From positions 62,001 to 126,000 of the forward strand of contig NZ_CP095744.1 of NCBI RefSeq assembly GCF_022049065.2: a stretch of 64,000 nt of DNA. The letters run 5' to 3'. The position numbers and the translations under genes were made by a program. The stretch comes from Niallia sp. Man26. GTDB lineage: Bacteria; Bacillota; Bacilli; Bacillales; Cytobacillaceae. This document shows positions 1 through 7,627 of the stretch, piece after piece; positions within the stretch are counted from its first letter, which is position 1, and each line of letters opens with the position of its first letter. A model generated the notes under the pieces. The model was not told the origin of the DNA and did no database searches. It saw nothing but the letters and a program-made list of their open reading frames with translations.

Positions 1-1
1 T

Positions 2-463
2 TTTGGACTAATAATTGATAAACCATTTGTGTCAGAAAGAATCAACAGTCTCTCTATTGAAAAACAAAAAATGAAAGTCGTATTACCTCATGATCATATT
101 TATACAGGAAAGTCATTATTTACGTTGGAAGACTTTAAGGATGAAACAGTTATTCTAACAGAAGAAGGCTGTACATACAGAGCTTATATATTGAATCAGT
201 TACAAAAAAATCATATTGAATTTACCTTATCTATGGAGCTAAGCAGCATTGAAACAATCAAAAAAGCGGTTCAGAATAAATGGGGAATCGGCTTCTTGCC
301 TGAGTTTAGTATGGAAGACCATGATCAAGTTACCGGGATTCCTTTTCAGGATGAAAATTTCCATTTTTACAGCCAATTACTTTATCGGAAAAGCAGCTCT
401 GACATTCCTGTCTATCAATACTTCATAAATCTCTTTGCAAAAAAGTCTAGGTTTCCTCAATAA
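2..463 (+). CDS. LysR-family regulator, C-terminal part (cut by window edge)
   Basis: The reading frame is open from base 2, so the gene starts to the left of the window and only about 153 C-terminal residues are visible. They look like the second half of a LysR substrate-binding domain: a strand followed by an AVQNKWGIGFLPEF segment, where LysR effector domains typically carry the 'G.GI..LP' turn, and a final segment about an amphipathic helix (YQYFINLF). The GTG at base 29 is an internal codon rather than the true start. The DNA-binding half is not visible, so the target genes are unknown. Family call is fairly secure; function is not. Confidence 0.75.
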   Translation, partial: FGLIIDKPFVSERINSLSIEKQKMKVVLPHDHIYTGKSLFTLEDFKDETVILTEEGCTYRAYILNQLQKNHIEFTLSMELSSIETIKKAVQNKWGIGFLPEFSMEDHDQVTGIPFQDENFHFYSQLLYRKSSSDIPVYQYFINLFAKKSRFPQ

Positions 464-479
464 AGTTTTTTTGAAACTT

Positions 480-531
480 CCATGATTTAATAACCGTATT
501 ACTAGCACCTAATCATGGAGGATGTTTTTTT
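480..531 (+). terminator. Possible terminator after LysR gene
   Basis: An 8-bp inverted repeat (CCATGATT at 480-487, AATCATGG at 511-518) with a 23-nt loop is followed by a short T tract at 525-531. The loop is long, so this is a weak call. The rest of 532-728 shows no gene or clear signal. Confidence 0.35.
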
Positions 532-728
532 ATTATAGGTAATGTTACAGTCGGCTGGGGAATAATGTTATGTTAACTGCAAATTATGCTGCATTATCTT
601 ACACTTCTAAAATATTCCTGTTATCTTGATGCTTTAAGGATGTTTGGCCTCATTTTATATAGCGCAGTTCAAAAACTTAAATAAGAAATATTAACAATAA
701 CTTGTTGAAATGGATTAGGAGGGAGTAT

Positions 729-908
729 ATGAAATTATTAAGTGCTGTTATATCGCTTTGCTGCAGTTTTTGGATGATTATTTATTTATACGGATTGAAA
801 GAAGTGAGTTCTGCAAAATATAATTCTATTTTTCAAATACTGCCATTAGTGTTAATTGCGATAGCCATTTACTGTTTCTATGCCTATGGAAGGGAAAAGG
901 AGAAGTGA
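729..908 (+). CDS. Small two-helix membrane protein
   Basis: Encodes about 59 residues. The ATG at 729 is preferred because AGGAGGGAG lies just upstream at about 717-725; an earlier in-frame start at 702 has no such site. Residues 1-20 and 32-50 are strongly hydrophobic, giving two predicted membrane helices joined by a short polar loop, and the C-terminus is basic and acidic (YGREKEK). I do not recognise the family. The gene stands alone between a LysR gene and a DUF6980 gene. Confidence 0.6.
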   Translation: MKLLSAVISLCCSFWMIIYLYGLKEVSSAKYNSIFQILPLVLIAIAIYCFYAYGREKEK

Positions 909-1006
909 ATCTATATGAAGGTTGGTATAGGTGGTCCGAAGATTTACATTAAGACTATTTTCTTGAGAATAAAGAACATACTTTCTTTAGGAGAAAGGAA
1001 ACTTAC

Positions 1007-1318
1007 ATGAGTAAACACTGCTGTGAAATGATGACAGGGCAAATTAATTATAAAGGTGAATTTCATACAAACGAATCAGATTGTCCAGACATTTTAGTAA
1101 GTTATCATGAAAAATTTGATGAATATGGCTTAATTATCCATGATGGAGGAAGTTCGAGTATACAAATATTTTTCTGTCCGTGGTGCGGTACAAAATTACC
1201 AGAATCAAAAAGTGACTTATGGTTTGATACATTAGCACAATTAGGGTTTGACGATCCAGTGGAGCAAAATATTCCAAAGGAATTTCATACAAATAAGTGG
1301 TATACAAAAGGTAAATGA
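1007..1318 (+). CDS. DUF6980-type small zinc-ribbon-like protein
   Basis: 103 residues. It has a paired cysteine near the N-terminus (C5, C6) and a CPWCG knuckle at about residues 57-61, followed by KLP and a conserved-looking WFDTLAQLGFDDP segment. This arrangement matches what is annotated as DUF6980 in many Bacillaceae. The cysteines suggest a bound metal ion, but no function is established. AGGAGAAAGG precedes the ATG. It stands alone, with no operon partner. Confidence 0.7.
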   Translation: MSKHCCEMMTGQINYKGEFHTNESDCPDILVSYHEKFDEYGLIIHDGGSSSIQIFFCPWCGTKLPESKSDLWFDTLAQLGFDDPVEQNIPKEFHTNKWYTKGK

Positions 1319-1558
1319 GAGATTTTATGTTTACGGAGTATAGAGACTTATCGAATAAACGGAATAGTTCTGCAAATTGATTCACATAATTAACATCTTT
1401 TGGTAATATGAAGTAGAGATGTAAAGAAAGGGGAATCTATACTGCACATGTGGACTTTGTAATGATTATCTAATTGATAGAGTAGTAACGAAAGTTTATA
1501 AGTCTGTCTGTAATCATTTTCGGGATTCATGGTGTGGACAATAGAAACTCCCGTTTTC

Positions 1559-1587
1559 AAAGCAGATACTTTTCTAATCTGCTTTTA
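1559..1587 (+). terminator. Rho-independent terminator
   Basis: AAAGCAGAT (1559-1567) pairs with ATCTGCTTT (1577-1585) around a 9-nt loop and runs into T residues. It ends whatever is transcribed from the 1319-1558 interval, which holds only a short cysteine-containing frame that I could not support as a gene. Confidence 0.6.
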
Positions 1588-1649
1588 TTTATGAGTAAAA
1601 AACATCGCTATTGTCACATTCATAAATACCCTAATGGGGGGTTTTTTTA

Positions 1650-2447
1650 ATGACAAATCAATTTGAAAAGGAAGAAATATTAACAGGCGGTAACATTTCC
1701 AATGTCTATCGTGCAGGAGATACTGTTCGCCGTGAACTAAAAAAAGAAAGCAGCAAAATTCATAAATTATTAAACCATTTAGAAAATAAAGGGTTTGAAT
1801 ATGCTCCAAAGTTATTAGGCATAGACGACAAAGGTCGAGAGGTTTTAACATTTATTGAAGGAGAAGCGGGAAAATATCCTTTGAAAGAGTATATGTGGTC
1901 TAATAGTGTTTTAGCAGAGATAGCAAAAATGCTTCGTCAATATCATGATGCTGTCAGTGATTTTCCGATAACAGATGAATGGGTTCCTATGGTTAATACT
2001 CCAGATAAGATGGAGGTTATCTGTCATAATGATTTTGCTATATACAACATCATTTTTCATGACAAAAAGCCAGTTGGGATAATTGATTTTGATGTCGCTG
2101 CACCTGGTCCGAGACTTTGGGACATAGCGTATACTCTATACACATGCGTTCCTTTAAGTCGACTTTATCACAACGAAAATGGAGAGGAAATCTATTATAA
2201 TTCTATAAAAGATGCCGAACGTATTAAAAATAGAGTGAACGTGTTTTTTGAAGCTTACGGGATCGAGGGGCTGAAAGAGAATTATTTAGAGATGGTTTTG
2301 CTAAGGTTGGCTGGGTTATGTAAATATATGATAAAAAAAGCAAATGAAGGTGATGTTGCTTTTCAAAATATGCTGAAACAAGGACATCTCGAACATTATC
2401 AAAAAGACATTATATTTATTCGTGAACATGGAAACGAGTGGAATTAG
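1650..2447 (+). CDS. Aminoglycoside phosphotransferase-fold kinase
   Basis: 265 residues with the APH/choline-kinase fold. The catalytic loop reads H126-N-D128 with N133 a few residues on, and the metal-binding aspartate lies in GIIDFD at about residue 146. An N-terminal glycine-containing loop (LTGGNISNVY) fits the nucleotide-binding site. A run of G at 1636-1642 provides the ribosome site. Substrate is unknown: such genes in Bacillus genomes act on small alcohols or amino sugars, and resistance should not be assumed. It is followed by its own terminator, so it is probably monocistronic. Two distant relatives lie at 8327 and 14562. Confidence 0.85.
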   Translation: MTNQFEKEEILTGGNISNVYRAGDTVRRELKKESSKIHKLLNHLENKGFEYAPKLLGIDDKGREVLTFIEGEAGKYPLKEYMWSNSVLAEIAKMLRQYHDAVSDFPITDEWVPMVNTPDKMEVICHNDFAIYNIIFHDKKPVGIIDFDVAAPGPRLWDIAYTLYTCVPLSRLYHNENGEEIYYNSIKDAERIKNRVNVFFEAYGIEGLKENYLEMVLLRLAGLCKYMIKKANEGDVAFQNMLKQGHLEHYQKDIIFIREHGNEWN

Positions 2448-2458
2448 GAAGGTTATCG

Positions 2459-2487
2459 TAGCGTCAGTTTTTGACGCTATTTTTTTA
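2459..2487 (+). terminator. Rho-independent terminator
   Basis: TAGCGTCA (2459-2466) and TGACGCTA (2472-2479) form a perfect 8-bp stem followed by seven T residues. It sits just after the kinase gene. Confidence 0.85.
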
Positions 2488-2531
2488 GATAATCTGAATA
2501 TTATTAAAAGAGACAGACAGGGGGAATTCAA

Positions 2532-2969
2532 GTGACATTGCAAATTACGAGAGAGGTAAATAAAAAAGATAAACAATACATTGAAGAAGCACTGTACAAG
2601 TATAACCTAAGTCATTTTCCTAAAGATTTAGGAGGCAGATACGAAGAAATATGTCTGTTTCTGAAGGACGATAAAGGAACAGTCCGTGGCGGAATCCTGA
2701 GTGAAGTATGCTGGAATTGGTTAGAAATCCATACATTTATGATAGATGAAGACATGAGAAAATCTGGTTATGGTACGAAATTATTAGCAGAGGTTGAGAA
2801 AATAGCAGTGGAAAAAGATTGTGATTTCATAAAGGTAGATACTTTAAGCTTTCAAGCATTAGGCTTCTATGAAAAGAATGGTTACCAAGTATACGGTACT
2901 TTAGATAATGTGGGGAGAGAACATAAGCATTACTATTTGAAAAAGGAATTAAAGGAAGGGAAACAATGA
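2532..2969 (+). CDS. GNAT-family N-acetyltransferase
   Basis: 145 residues. The GNAT core is visible: a strand ending WLEIHTFMIDEDMRKSG, followed by the acetyl-CoA pyrophosphate loop R-K-S-G-Y-G-T (about residues 76-82), the helix KLLAEVEKIA, and the late motif ALGFYEKNGYQVYG. Translation starts at GTG 2532 after GACAGGGGG. The acceptor is unknown. Its stop codon overlaps the ATG of a truncated NUDIX-like stub at 2966 by an ATGA overlap, so it was once the first gene of a translationally coupled pair. Confidence 0.88.
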   Translation: MTLQITREVNKKDKQYIEEALYKYNLSHFPKDLGGRYEEICLFLKDDKGTVRGGILSEVCWNWLEIHTFMIDEDMRKSGYGTKLLAEVEKIAVEKDCDFIKVDTLSFQALGFYEKNGYQVYGTLDNVGREHKHYYLKKELKEGKQ

Positions 2970-3037
2970 GTCAATCAGTGAATGTTAAGATGTGGACTGT
3001 TTGTATGATTCGGAAAGAAGAAGGTTTAGAGGTTTAG
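2966..3037 (+). pseudogene. Truncated NUDIX-like stub
   Basis: A 23-residue frame, MSQSVNVKMWTVCMIRKEEG followed by LEV and a stop, starts inside the stop codon of the GNAT gene. The segment V-K-M-W-T-V-C-M-I resembles the first beta strand of NUDIX hydrolases of the 8-oxo-dGTP diphosphatase type, but the NUDIX box never follows. The next 100 bases contain no continuation that I can read in any frame. This suggests an internal deletion of a gene once coupled to the acetyltransferase. The family call rests on a short segment only. Confidence 0.45.
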
Positions 3038-3139
3038 GGTATGGATTTAATTTCTTTATTTGTTACACTCTGCAAGTAACTTATGGGTGATTATATCAAT
3101 GGTGTAAATTATATTCCATAACTTAAGGGGGCTATCAAA

Positions 3140-3973
3140 ATGAATACTAATTTTGGTAAATACGAAGTACCAGCCACGCTTCAAAGATTAGTTGAATTAG
3201 AGAAATTACTTAGTGATCCTGAACAATTTTATCTTGGTCTTCATTTTTACCTTTCTCTAGAAAACGATATTAGATATTTCAATACTCCAAGTGATGTAGT
3301 TGTTTTTGGAAATATTGGTGTAGATGGTGTTCATTATGGATTCCTTACTGATTATGGTCTTGTTATGAATCTTGAGAAGGCACCTATAGTTTGTGTCTGT
3401 CCCGTTGACTTTGACAGGCCAGTCCGTATTATTGCCCAAAGCCTCAGTGAATTTTTAAGATTAAATGTTTCGAATAGTGAACTGTTTTATAATGAATTTA
3501 ATAGTGAAGGTGCTTATTTAGCAGCTAGAGAACAATGGGAAGAAGAGGAAGCACACTCATTTTACCACCAAACAAAAAATGAGAAGTTAACTCAGGAAAG
3601 GGTCGAAAATTATTTAATGAATAATTTTCAATTACCTTTTATTGAGAATCCGTTTCGATATATTCAAGAGGTTGAATTGGAGCGAAAAAGAAATGTAAGT
3701 ATTGCTACACAGGATGGATTAGGCATTATTACTCCACTACTTCCATGTGAAAATCATAAACCATTTGAGATTAATAAGGAAAAAGATTTGGATTTGAACT
3801 TGTTGCGGGAAAATCTTAATTCTGCACCAATTGCCTCACGACTTGCAGTGTTTAGGGACATACAGTTTAATTATGTTTTGCAAGATTACCCAGAACTAAT
3901 TCAAATAGTAATAGAGACAATGGTCAATTTAGGTCTTATTGATGAAGTCAATCGATTATCCGAAAGTATCTAA
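3140..3973 (+). CDS. Uncharacterised protein with SMI1/KNR4 (SUKH)-like N-terminal half
   Basis: 277 residues, preceded by AAGGGGG. The first about 120 residues (DVVVFGNIGVDGVHYGFLTD, then a strand and PIVCVCPVDFDRPVRIIAQS followed by LSEFLRL) have the strand pattern of SUKH/SMI1-like proteins, in which such modules are common immunity proteins. The C-terminal half contains acidic helices and no motif that I recognise. No toxin gene is adjacent. The downstream 620 bases are decayed. Family assignment is tentative. Confidence 0.5.
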   Translation: MNTNFGKYEVPATLQRLVELEKLLSDPEQFYLGLHFYLSLENDIRYFNTPSDVVVFGNIGVDGVHYGFLTDYGLVMNLEKAPIVCVCPVDFDRPVRIIAQSLSEFLRLNVSNSELFYNEFNSEGAYLAAREQWEEEEAHSFYHQTKNEKLTQERVENYLMNNFQLPFIENPFRYIQEVELERKRNVSIATQDGLGIITPLLPCENHKPFEINKEKDLDLNLLRENLNSAPIASRLAVFRDIQFNYVLQDYPELIQIVIETMVNLGLIDEVNRLSESI

Positions 3974-4204
3974 TTGAAGCCGTCTAAAAAGAACCGTTTT
4001 TTTATTTATGAGCAAGTCTTCTATTTTTAATAGGAATGTCAGAAATCAAAAACTACAACGAACGGAACAGCGAAAAAGGATACTAAAAAGAAAATTTTTT
4101 ATTGAGGGATACTAAAGCAGAGTGCTATTTACAATTATTATATTTATCTAGAAATTCTTCGTACATTTATGCTGAAATATACCATTTATAAATGGGGAGT
4201 TCTG

Positions 4205-4588
4205 ATGCCTGCAAACAACCTTTCGTTTTCTTGTATAGCTTTCAATATAGCCTTACTTATACTTGCCTTTACACCTGTCACATATATAAATGTTTTGTTT
4301 CTTTTAAGTCCGATGTTTGCTTTTGTGGAGTCTTACTTGGAATAGGAGGATCGTATTAAAAGAATCCTTTCTCAAATCAGTTCTTGCTATTGTATTAAAT
4401 ATGGCTTATGTGCCGTTTTTCTTCGAACTTTTTAAATGGTGAAACTTCTTGCGACTGTATCTGTCAGCAAGGAAGAATGACTAAAGTACAGTGGGAAAAC
4501 ACATGAATGGATTGCTTATTATATTTCTTCATACGAATCAACAAAGGAAAGATGTTATGAGCTGATAAATGAATATATGACAGATTAA
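4205..4588 (+). pseudogene. Decayed small membrane-protein gene(s)
   Basis: A 46-residue hydrophobic frame starts at ATG 4205 after GGGGAG and stops at 4343. The next frame continues from there with RRIVLKESFLKSVLAIVLNM and further hydrophobic residues to a stop at 4440, as expected if one base was lost or gained near 4343. A third piece (4481-4588, a 35-codon frame ending ELINEYMTD) follows out of frame. Together these look like remnants of one or two small membrane-associated proteins. The rest of 3974-4594 has no intact gene. Confidence 0.4.
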
Positions 4589-4626
4589 AAAAGGGCTAGA
4601 GAAAAGGGGATGTCCTTTTCTCTAGC
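4587..4626 (-). terminator. Terminator of the YdhR-like gene
   Basis: GCTAGAGAAAAGG (4595-4607) and CCTTTTCTCTAGC (4614-4626) form a perfect 13-bp stem with a 6-nt loop. On the minus strand it is followed by a run of T (plus-strand A run at 4587-4592), so it terminates the minus-strand operon 5876-4632. Confidence 0.85.
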
Positions 4627-4631
4627 GTTGT

Positions 4632-4940
4632 TTATTGTGAATTTATTCCTTTTGTAATTGCTGTTAATTTCGTATTAATGGAGAAAATTTTAGTGTTAAT
4701 ATTAGTAATACCAAAGCTATCTAACCTTTTAGAATGCATCTCTAAGTAACTTTGAGCTGTTTCTTTTGTTTGAAAGCAATAGATACCACCAGCTTCACGC
4801 GATTCCTCGTTCTCTGTCCAAATCTTCCACAGGAAACCTTCTTCTTTATTAATGCTTTCTGCCAGTTCTGAAAAAGCTTCCGCCATTTCATCACCAAAGG
4901 GACCATTCATGTTAAAATCTATTTGTAAAATATATGCCAT
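4632..4940 (-). CDS. YdhR-like putative monooxygenase
   Basis: 102 residues that match the YdhR family of small dimeric ferredoxin-like (ABM-fold) proteins: an N-terminal strand (MAYILQIDFNMNGPFG), a central EEGFLWKIW strand, EAGGIYCF, and a C-terminal amphipathic segment. Family members are called monooxygenases by fold, with no proven substrate. It lies 15 bp downstream of the DsbA-family gene on the same strand, so the two form one operon ended by the hairpin at 4595-4626. Confidence 0.75.
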   Translation of the reverse strand: MAYILQIDFNMNGPFGDEMAEAFSELAESINKEEGFLWKIWTENEESREAGGIYCFQTKETAQSYLEMHSKRLDSFGITNINTKIFSINTKLTAITKGINSQ

Positions 4941-4955
4941 TTTATTCTCCTTAAG

Positions 4956-5876
4956 TTAATATGCTGATAGATAATAAGCTTCGCCTAGTATTTCCTTTTC
5001 TTCGTAACTATCTGAGGAAAGTTCTTTTTTTATAAAAGAGTGAATGTCTGTTTGTTTAATGCTATACATGATTTCCAGTTCTTTTGAGAATAACAGCTGT
5101 TCCTTCTTTAGTAGTTCTGAAAGAGAAGGCAGAGTCTTTGGTTGGAGTTTATCCTGATTGAGCGCTTGCTTTAGTCCGTTTATATAATATTCTAATGGAC
5201 GCGCACCAACAACTTTTACACCTTTATTATCTTTATTAACAATGATAATAGATGGAAATCCTCTCACTCCTAAACTAGCCGCTAAATGAAAATCTTCGTT
5301 GAGAAGATTTTTTCCAATCTCCTGTTGAGCGTCTTTCAATATAGATTTTCCATCAAGATTTAATTTATTTACTATATCTAGGAGCACAACAGGATCTCCA
5401 ATATTTTGATTAAAAGCAAAAACTGCTTCTCTCGCACGGCGCAAAAACTCGGTTGCTAAAGAATCATCTCTTTGCTGAATAACTTTAAACACTATCGATG
5501 GAGGGAAAGAAGACTGTATCGGGTTATTTAGCCAAAGTGAGCCATCTATTGGCATGCGGCTATGTTCACCAACTTCGCGCCAATGATCTGCAACGTCAGC
5601 TGGTTTAGAAATACCATTTGCACTGTCACTAAAATCTTCCCATTTTTCTAACAAGCCGCCCATTATCGTATGGAAATTAAAGTAGTTACCATATTGAGAG
5701 ACAAAACGGCGAAGTACTGGTTCCAGTGCCCAGCAATGAGAACAAATTGGATCTGTTACATAGTATAAATTAAGGGATATATCAGACTTGTTAAAATCGA
5801 TTACTTCCATTGCTTCCTCTTCAGCTGCCCCACAAATTCCTGTTTCCAAATCACAAGCCATTGGGTTTTTACTCAT
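4956..5876 (-). CDS. DsbA/FrnE-family thioredoxin-fold protein (SpxH-like)
   Basis: 306 residues. The active-site-like motif D-P-I-C45-S-H-C48-W-A-L-E-P closely resembles SpxH/YjbH, the ClpXP adaptor of Bacillus, and other DsbA-family proteins. A later cis-proline loop (RGFPSIIIV) completes the thioredoxin fold. There is no signal peptide, so it should be cytosolic. Two extra N-terminal cysteines (C8, C15) are notable. The product is longer at its C-terminus than a minimal DsbA domain. It is divergent from a TetR gene at 6047, which probably regulates it. Whether it acts as an adaptor or as an oxidoreductase cannot be told. Confidence 0.8.
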   Translation of the reverse strand: MSKNPMACDLETGICGAAEEEAMEVIDFNKSDISLNLYYVTDPICSHCWALEPVLRRFVSQYGNYFNFHTIMGGLLEKWEDFSDSANGISKPADVADHWREVGEHSRMPIDGSLWLNNPIQSSFPPSIVFKVIQQRDDSLATEFLRRAREAVFAFNQNIGDPVVLLDIVNKLNLDGKSILKDAQQEIGKNLLNEDFHLAASLGVRGFPSIIIVNKDNKGVKVVGARPLEYYINGLKQALNQDKLQPKTLPSLSELLKKEQLLFSKELEIMYSIKQTDIHSFIKKELSSDSYEEKEILGEAYYLSAY

Positions 5877-5950
5877 ATTTACATTTCACTCCTATCATTC
5901 TAATGATTATTTAGCAAGCCAAGAAGCTGGCTTAAAGTTGATTTACGATA

Positions 5951-6013
5951 TTATGTTAGTACATAATGAAAAACAACAATACCAATAAAAATGAATTATT
6001 ATCGTATATACGA
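5951..6013. promoter_or_regulatory. Palindromes in the TetR/DsbA divergent promoter region
   Basis: Two perfect dyads lie between the divergent genes: TTATGT-TAGT-ACATAA at 5951-5966 and TCGTATATACGA at 6002-6013. Either would suit a TetR-family dimer, and their place between the two starts suggests control of both directions. No binding data. Confidence 0.5.
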
Positions 6014-6046
6014 CATATTCAGCTATTTGTCTAAAAAGGAGAAACA

Positions 6047-6619
6047 ATGATGAAAGAAACAAAAAAGGATTTACGGTATGTTCGCACCCGTAAATCAATT
6101 ATGGATGCGTTTATCGAAATCTCGGGGAAGAAGGATTTTAAGGATATTACCATAAAGGATATTACGACAGAGGCTATGATAAACAGAGCAACATTTTATT
6201 ATCATTTTGTTGATAAATATGAATTGCTGGAAAAGGTACTGTCCGAGGTGTTCTTAATAAATTTAAATGATGAATTAATAAAAAGATATATACTGAATGA
6301 AGAAGTTATTATAAATATATTTACAGCAATAACTAATTTTCATAGTACTTTACATAATCGCTGTCATCTCGGCTATGAAGATACCATTGCATGGATTATT
6401 AAAGAACAGCTTGAAATTATCTTTTATAAAATGCTGCAAAAGCAAGGTCGAGCAGAAACTAGCACAAAAGTTTCCGCTGTTTTGTTAAGCTGGGGAATAT
6501 ATGGAGCTGCAATGGAGTGGAGCAAGAACAGGGATTTACAACCAGAAGAATATATTAAGTTTTCAATTCCTTATTTTGAGAATGGCTTTTATAGTAGTGA
6601 TACCGATAAAAATAATTAA
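6047..6619 (+). CDS. TetR/AcrR-family transcriptional regulator
   Basis: 190 residues. The N-terminal helix-turn-helix is clear: RTRKSIMDAFIEIS, KDITIKDITTEAMINRATFYYHF at about residues 35-55, then VDKYELLEKV. The C-terminal part resembles the TetR_C_8-type ligand domain found in DhaS-like regulators. AAAAGGAG precedes the tandem ATGATG start. It is transcribed away from the DsbA/YdhR operon, with palindromes between. Its ligand is unknown; a redox or electrophile signal would suit the neighbours, as an inference. Confidence 0.85.
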   Translation: MMKETKKDLRYVRTRKSIMDAFIEISGKKDFKDITIKDITTEAMINRATFYYHFVDKYELLEKVLSEVFLINLNDELIKRYILNEEVIINIFTAITNFHSTLHNRCHLGYEDTIAWIIKEQLEIIFYKMLQKQGRAETSTKVSAVLLSWGIYGAAMEWSKNRDLQPEEYIKFSIPYFENGFYSSDTDKNN

Positions 6620-6826
6620 GATACATTCATTCCACATCCTGTAGAAAAGGTGATAACAGTGTTACCGCAATAGCGATTATAAAAATATCAATCATGAGAT
6701 AAAATGTATATTAATTGTATATATGTGTATTTTTGTATAATTTTTCATCATTTAGTAGTTTTTAAATATGTTGTTGTTATATCATAATATAAGTTAGATA
6801 AATATATTTTAGAGGAGGATAAACAA

Positions 6827-6919
6827 ATAAATACTTATTTAAGTACAAATATTAAACATGGTAAGGTTTTTAGATTTGGGAAAAACTTTATCCTTAAAAA
6901 GGTTTGGTCACAGTCATGA
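6827..6919 (+). other. Possible leader ORF with ATA start, coupled to the next gene
   Basis: A strong ribosome site AGAGGAGG (6811-6818) is followed after 8 nt not by ATG but by ATA at 6827. From this codon a 30-codon frame runs without a stop and ends in TGA at 6917-6919, which overlaps the ATG (6916) of the small membrane protein in an ATGA coupling. Either ATA is used at low efficiency or an ATG has mutated. Transcription signals upstream were not resolved. Confidence 0.4.
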
Positions 6920-7104
6920 GTAGCATCGTCGCTATTATAGTTATAGTTGCCTCAATTATTGTGGTGTCTAATTATGTGAAAAAGTTAAAATTCACTAAAT
7001 ATCAAACAAGTAGTGTTAAGCCATATTTTGCACGTGCTGGTGTAGGGATTATACCCGTTATTGTATTGTCAACCATGCTTTATATTCTTTTGAATTTTAT
7101 TTAA
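6916..7104 (+). CDS. Small two-helix membrane protein
   Basis: 62 residues from ATG 6916 (a TTG at 6904 in the same frame is less likely). Two hydrophobic segments (about residues 3-20 and 42-60) flank a basic loop KKLKFTKYQTSSVK, so both ends probably face outwards with the loop in the cytosol. The gene has no good ribosome site of its own; its start overlaps the stop of an upstream 30-codon frame, which suggests translational coupling. No family recognised. Confidence 0.55.
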   Translation: MSSIVAIIVIVASIIVVSNYVKKLKFTKYQTSSVKPYFARAGVGIIPVIVLSTMLYILLNFI

Positions 7105-7193
7105 AGCGAATAAGTTTATATCAGTTTTATACTGTTTAGGGATTTCCATCTGTTTCTAATGAATACCTCTAGACTATTAACTTCATATAACTT

Positions 7194-7226
7194 AAAAAGA
7201 CTGCCTCTATAGTGGGCAGTCTTTTT
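7194..7226. terminator. Bidirectional hairpin terminator
   Basis: GACTGCC (7199-7205) pairs with GGCAGTC (7215-7221), flanked by five A residues before and five T residues after, so it can act on either strand. It closes the small-membrane-protein unit. Confidence 0.75.
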
Positions 7227-7367
7227 AAGTTGGTAAATAATAGTTTAGCTGCAGACATAAAAAAGTTAATTTTCTGTCAAATTACAAGATACTTAGATGT
7301 ATCAATATGGTAAAATTGTTGGTAATTGGAGATTGTTTATCACCCCTTGAATACAGGAGGAAAATGT

Positions 7368-7577
7368 ATGAATGAAAAAGCAAAACATAAAATCCACATG
7401 CAAAAAAAGGTTCAAGGAATATACAGAGAGATAAAAAAACAGAAAGAAATAGAACAAGATGACAATATTATCGGAAAAATTATTGTAAACCTTTGTGTAG
7501 TAATCATTCTGTTCTTTTTTATAATGAGTACATTATTTGATCTGGGGGTTCAGTTACCAGAGTTTTTTGGGGTATAA
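7368..7577 (+). CDS. Small single-helix membrane protein
   Basis: 69 residues from ATG 7368, chosen because AGGAGG lies at 7355-7360 with 7-nt spacing. The first half is very basic (KHKIHMQKKVQGIYREIKKQ), then residues about 42-62 form one membrane helix, so it is a cytosol-facing basic protein anchored at its C-terminal half. No family recognised. It is 50 bp upstream of the histidine phosphatase gene and may be cotranscribed with it. Confidence 0.55.
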   Translation: MNEKAKHKIHMQKKVQGIYREIKKQKEIEQDDNIIGKIIVNLCVVIILFFFIMSTLFDLGVQLPEFFGV

Positions 7578-7627
7578 AATGTATGCGGAAATTTTTTAGT
7601 AAACTTTAAAGTTTAGGAGAGGTAATA

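Noticed and set aside
1434..1541. Short cysteine-containing frame (C-T-C-G-L-C ...)
   Set aside because: It has no start codon with a ribosome site in frame, is short, and matches no family I know.
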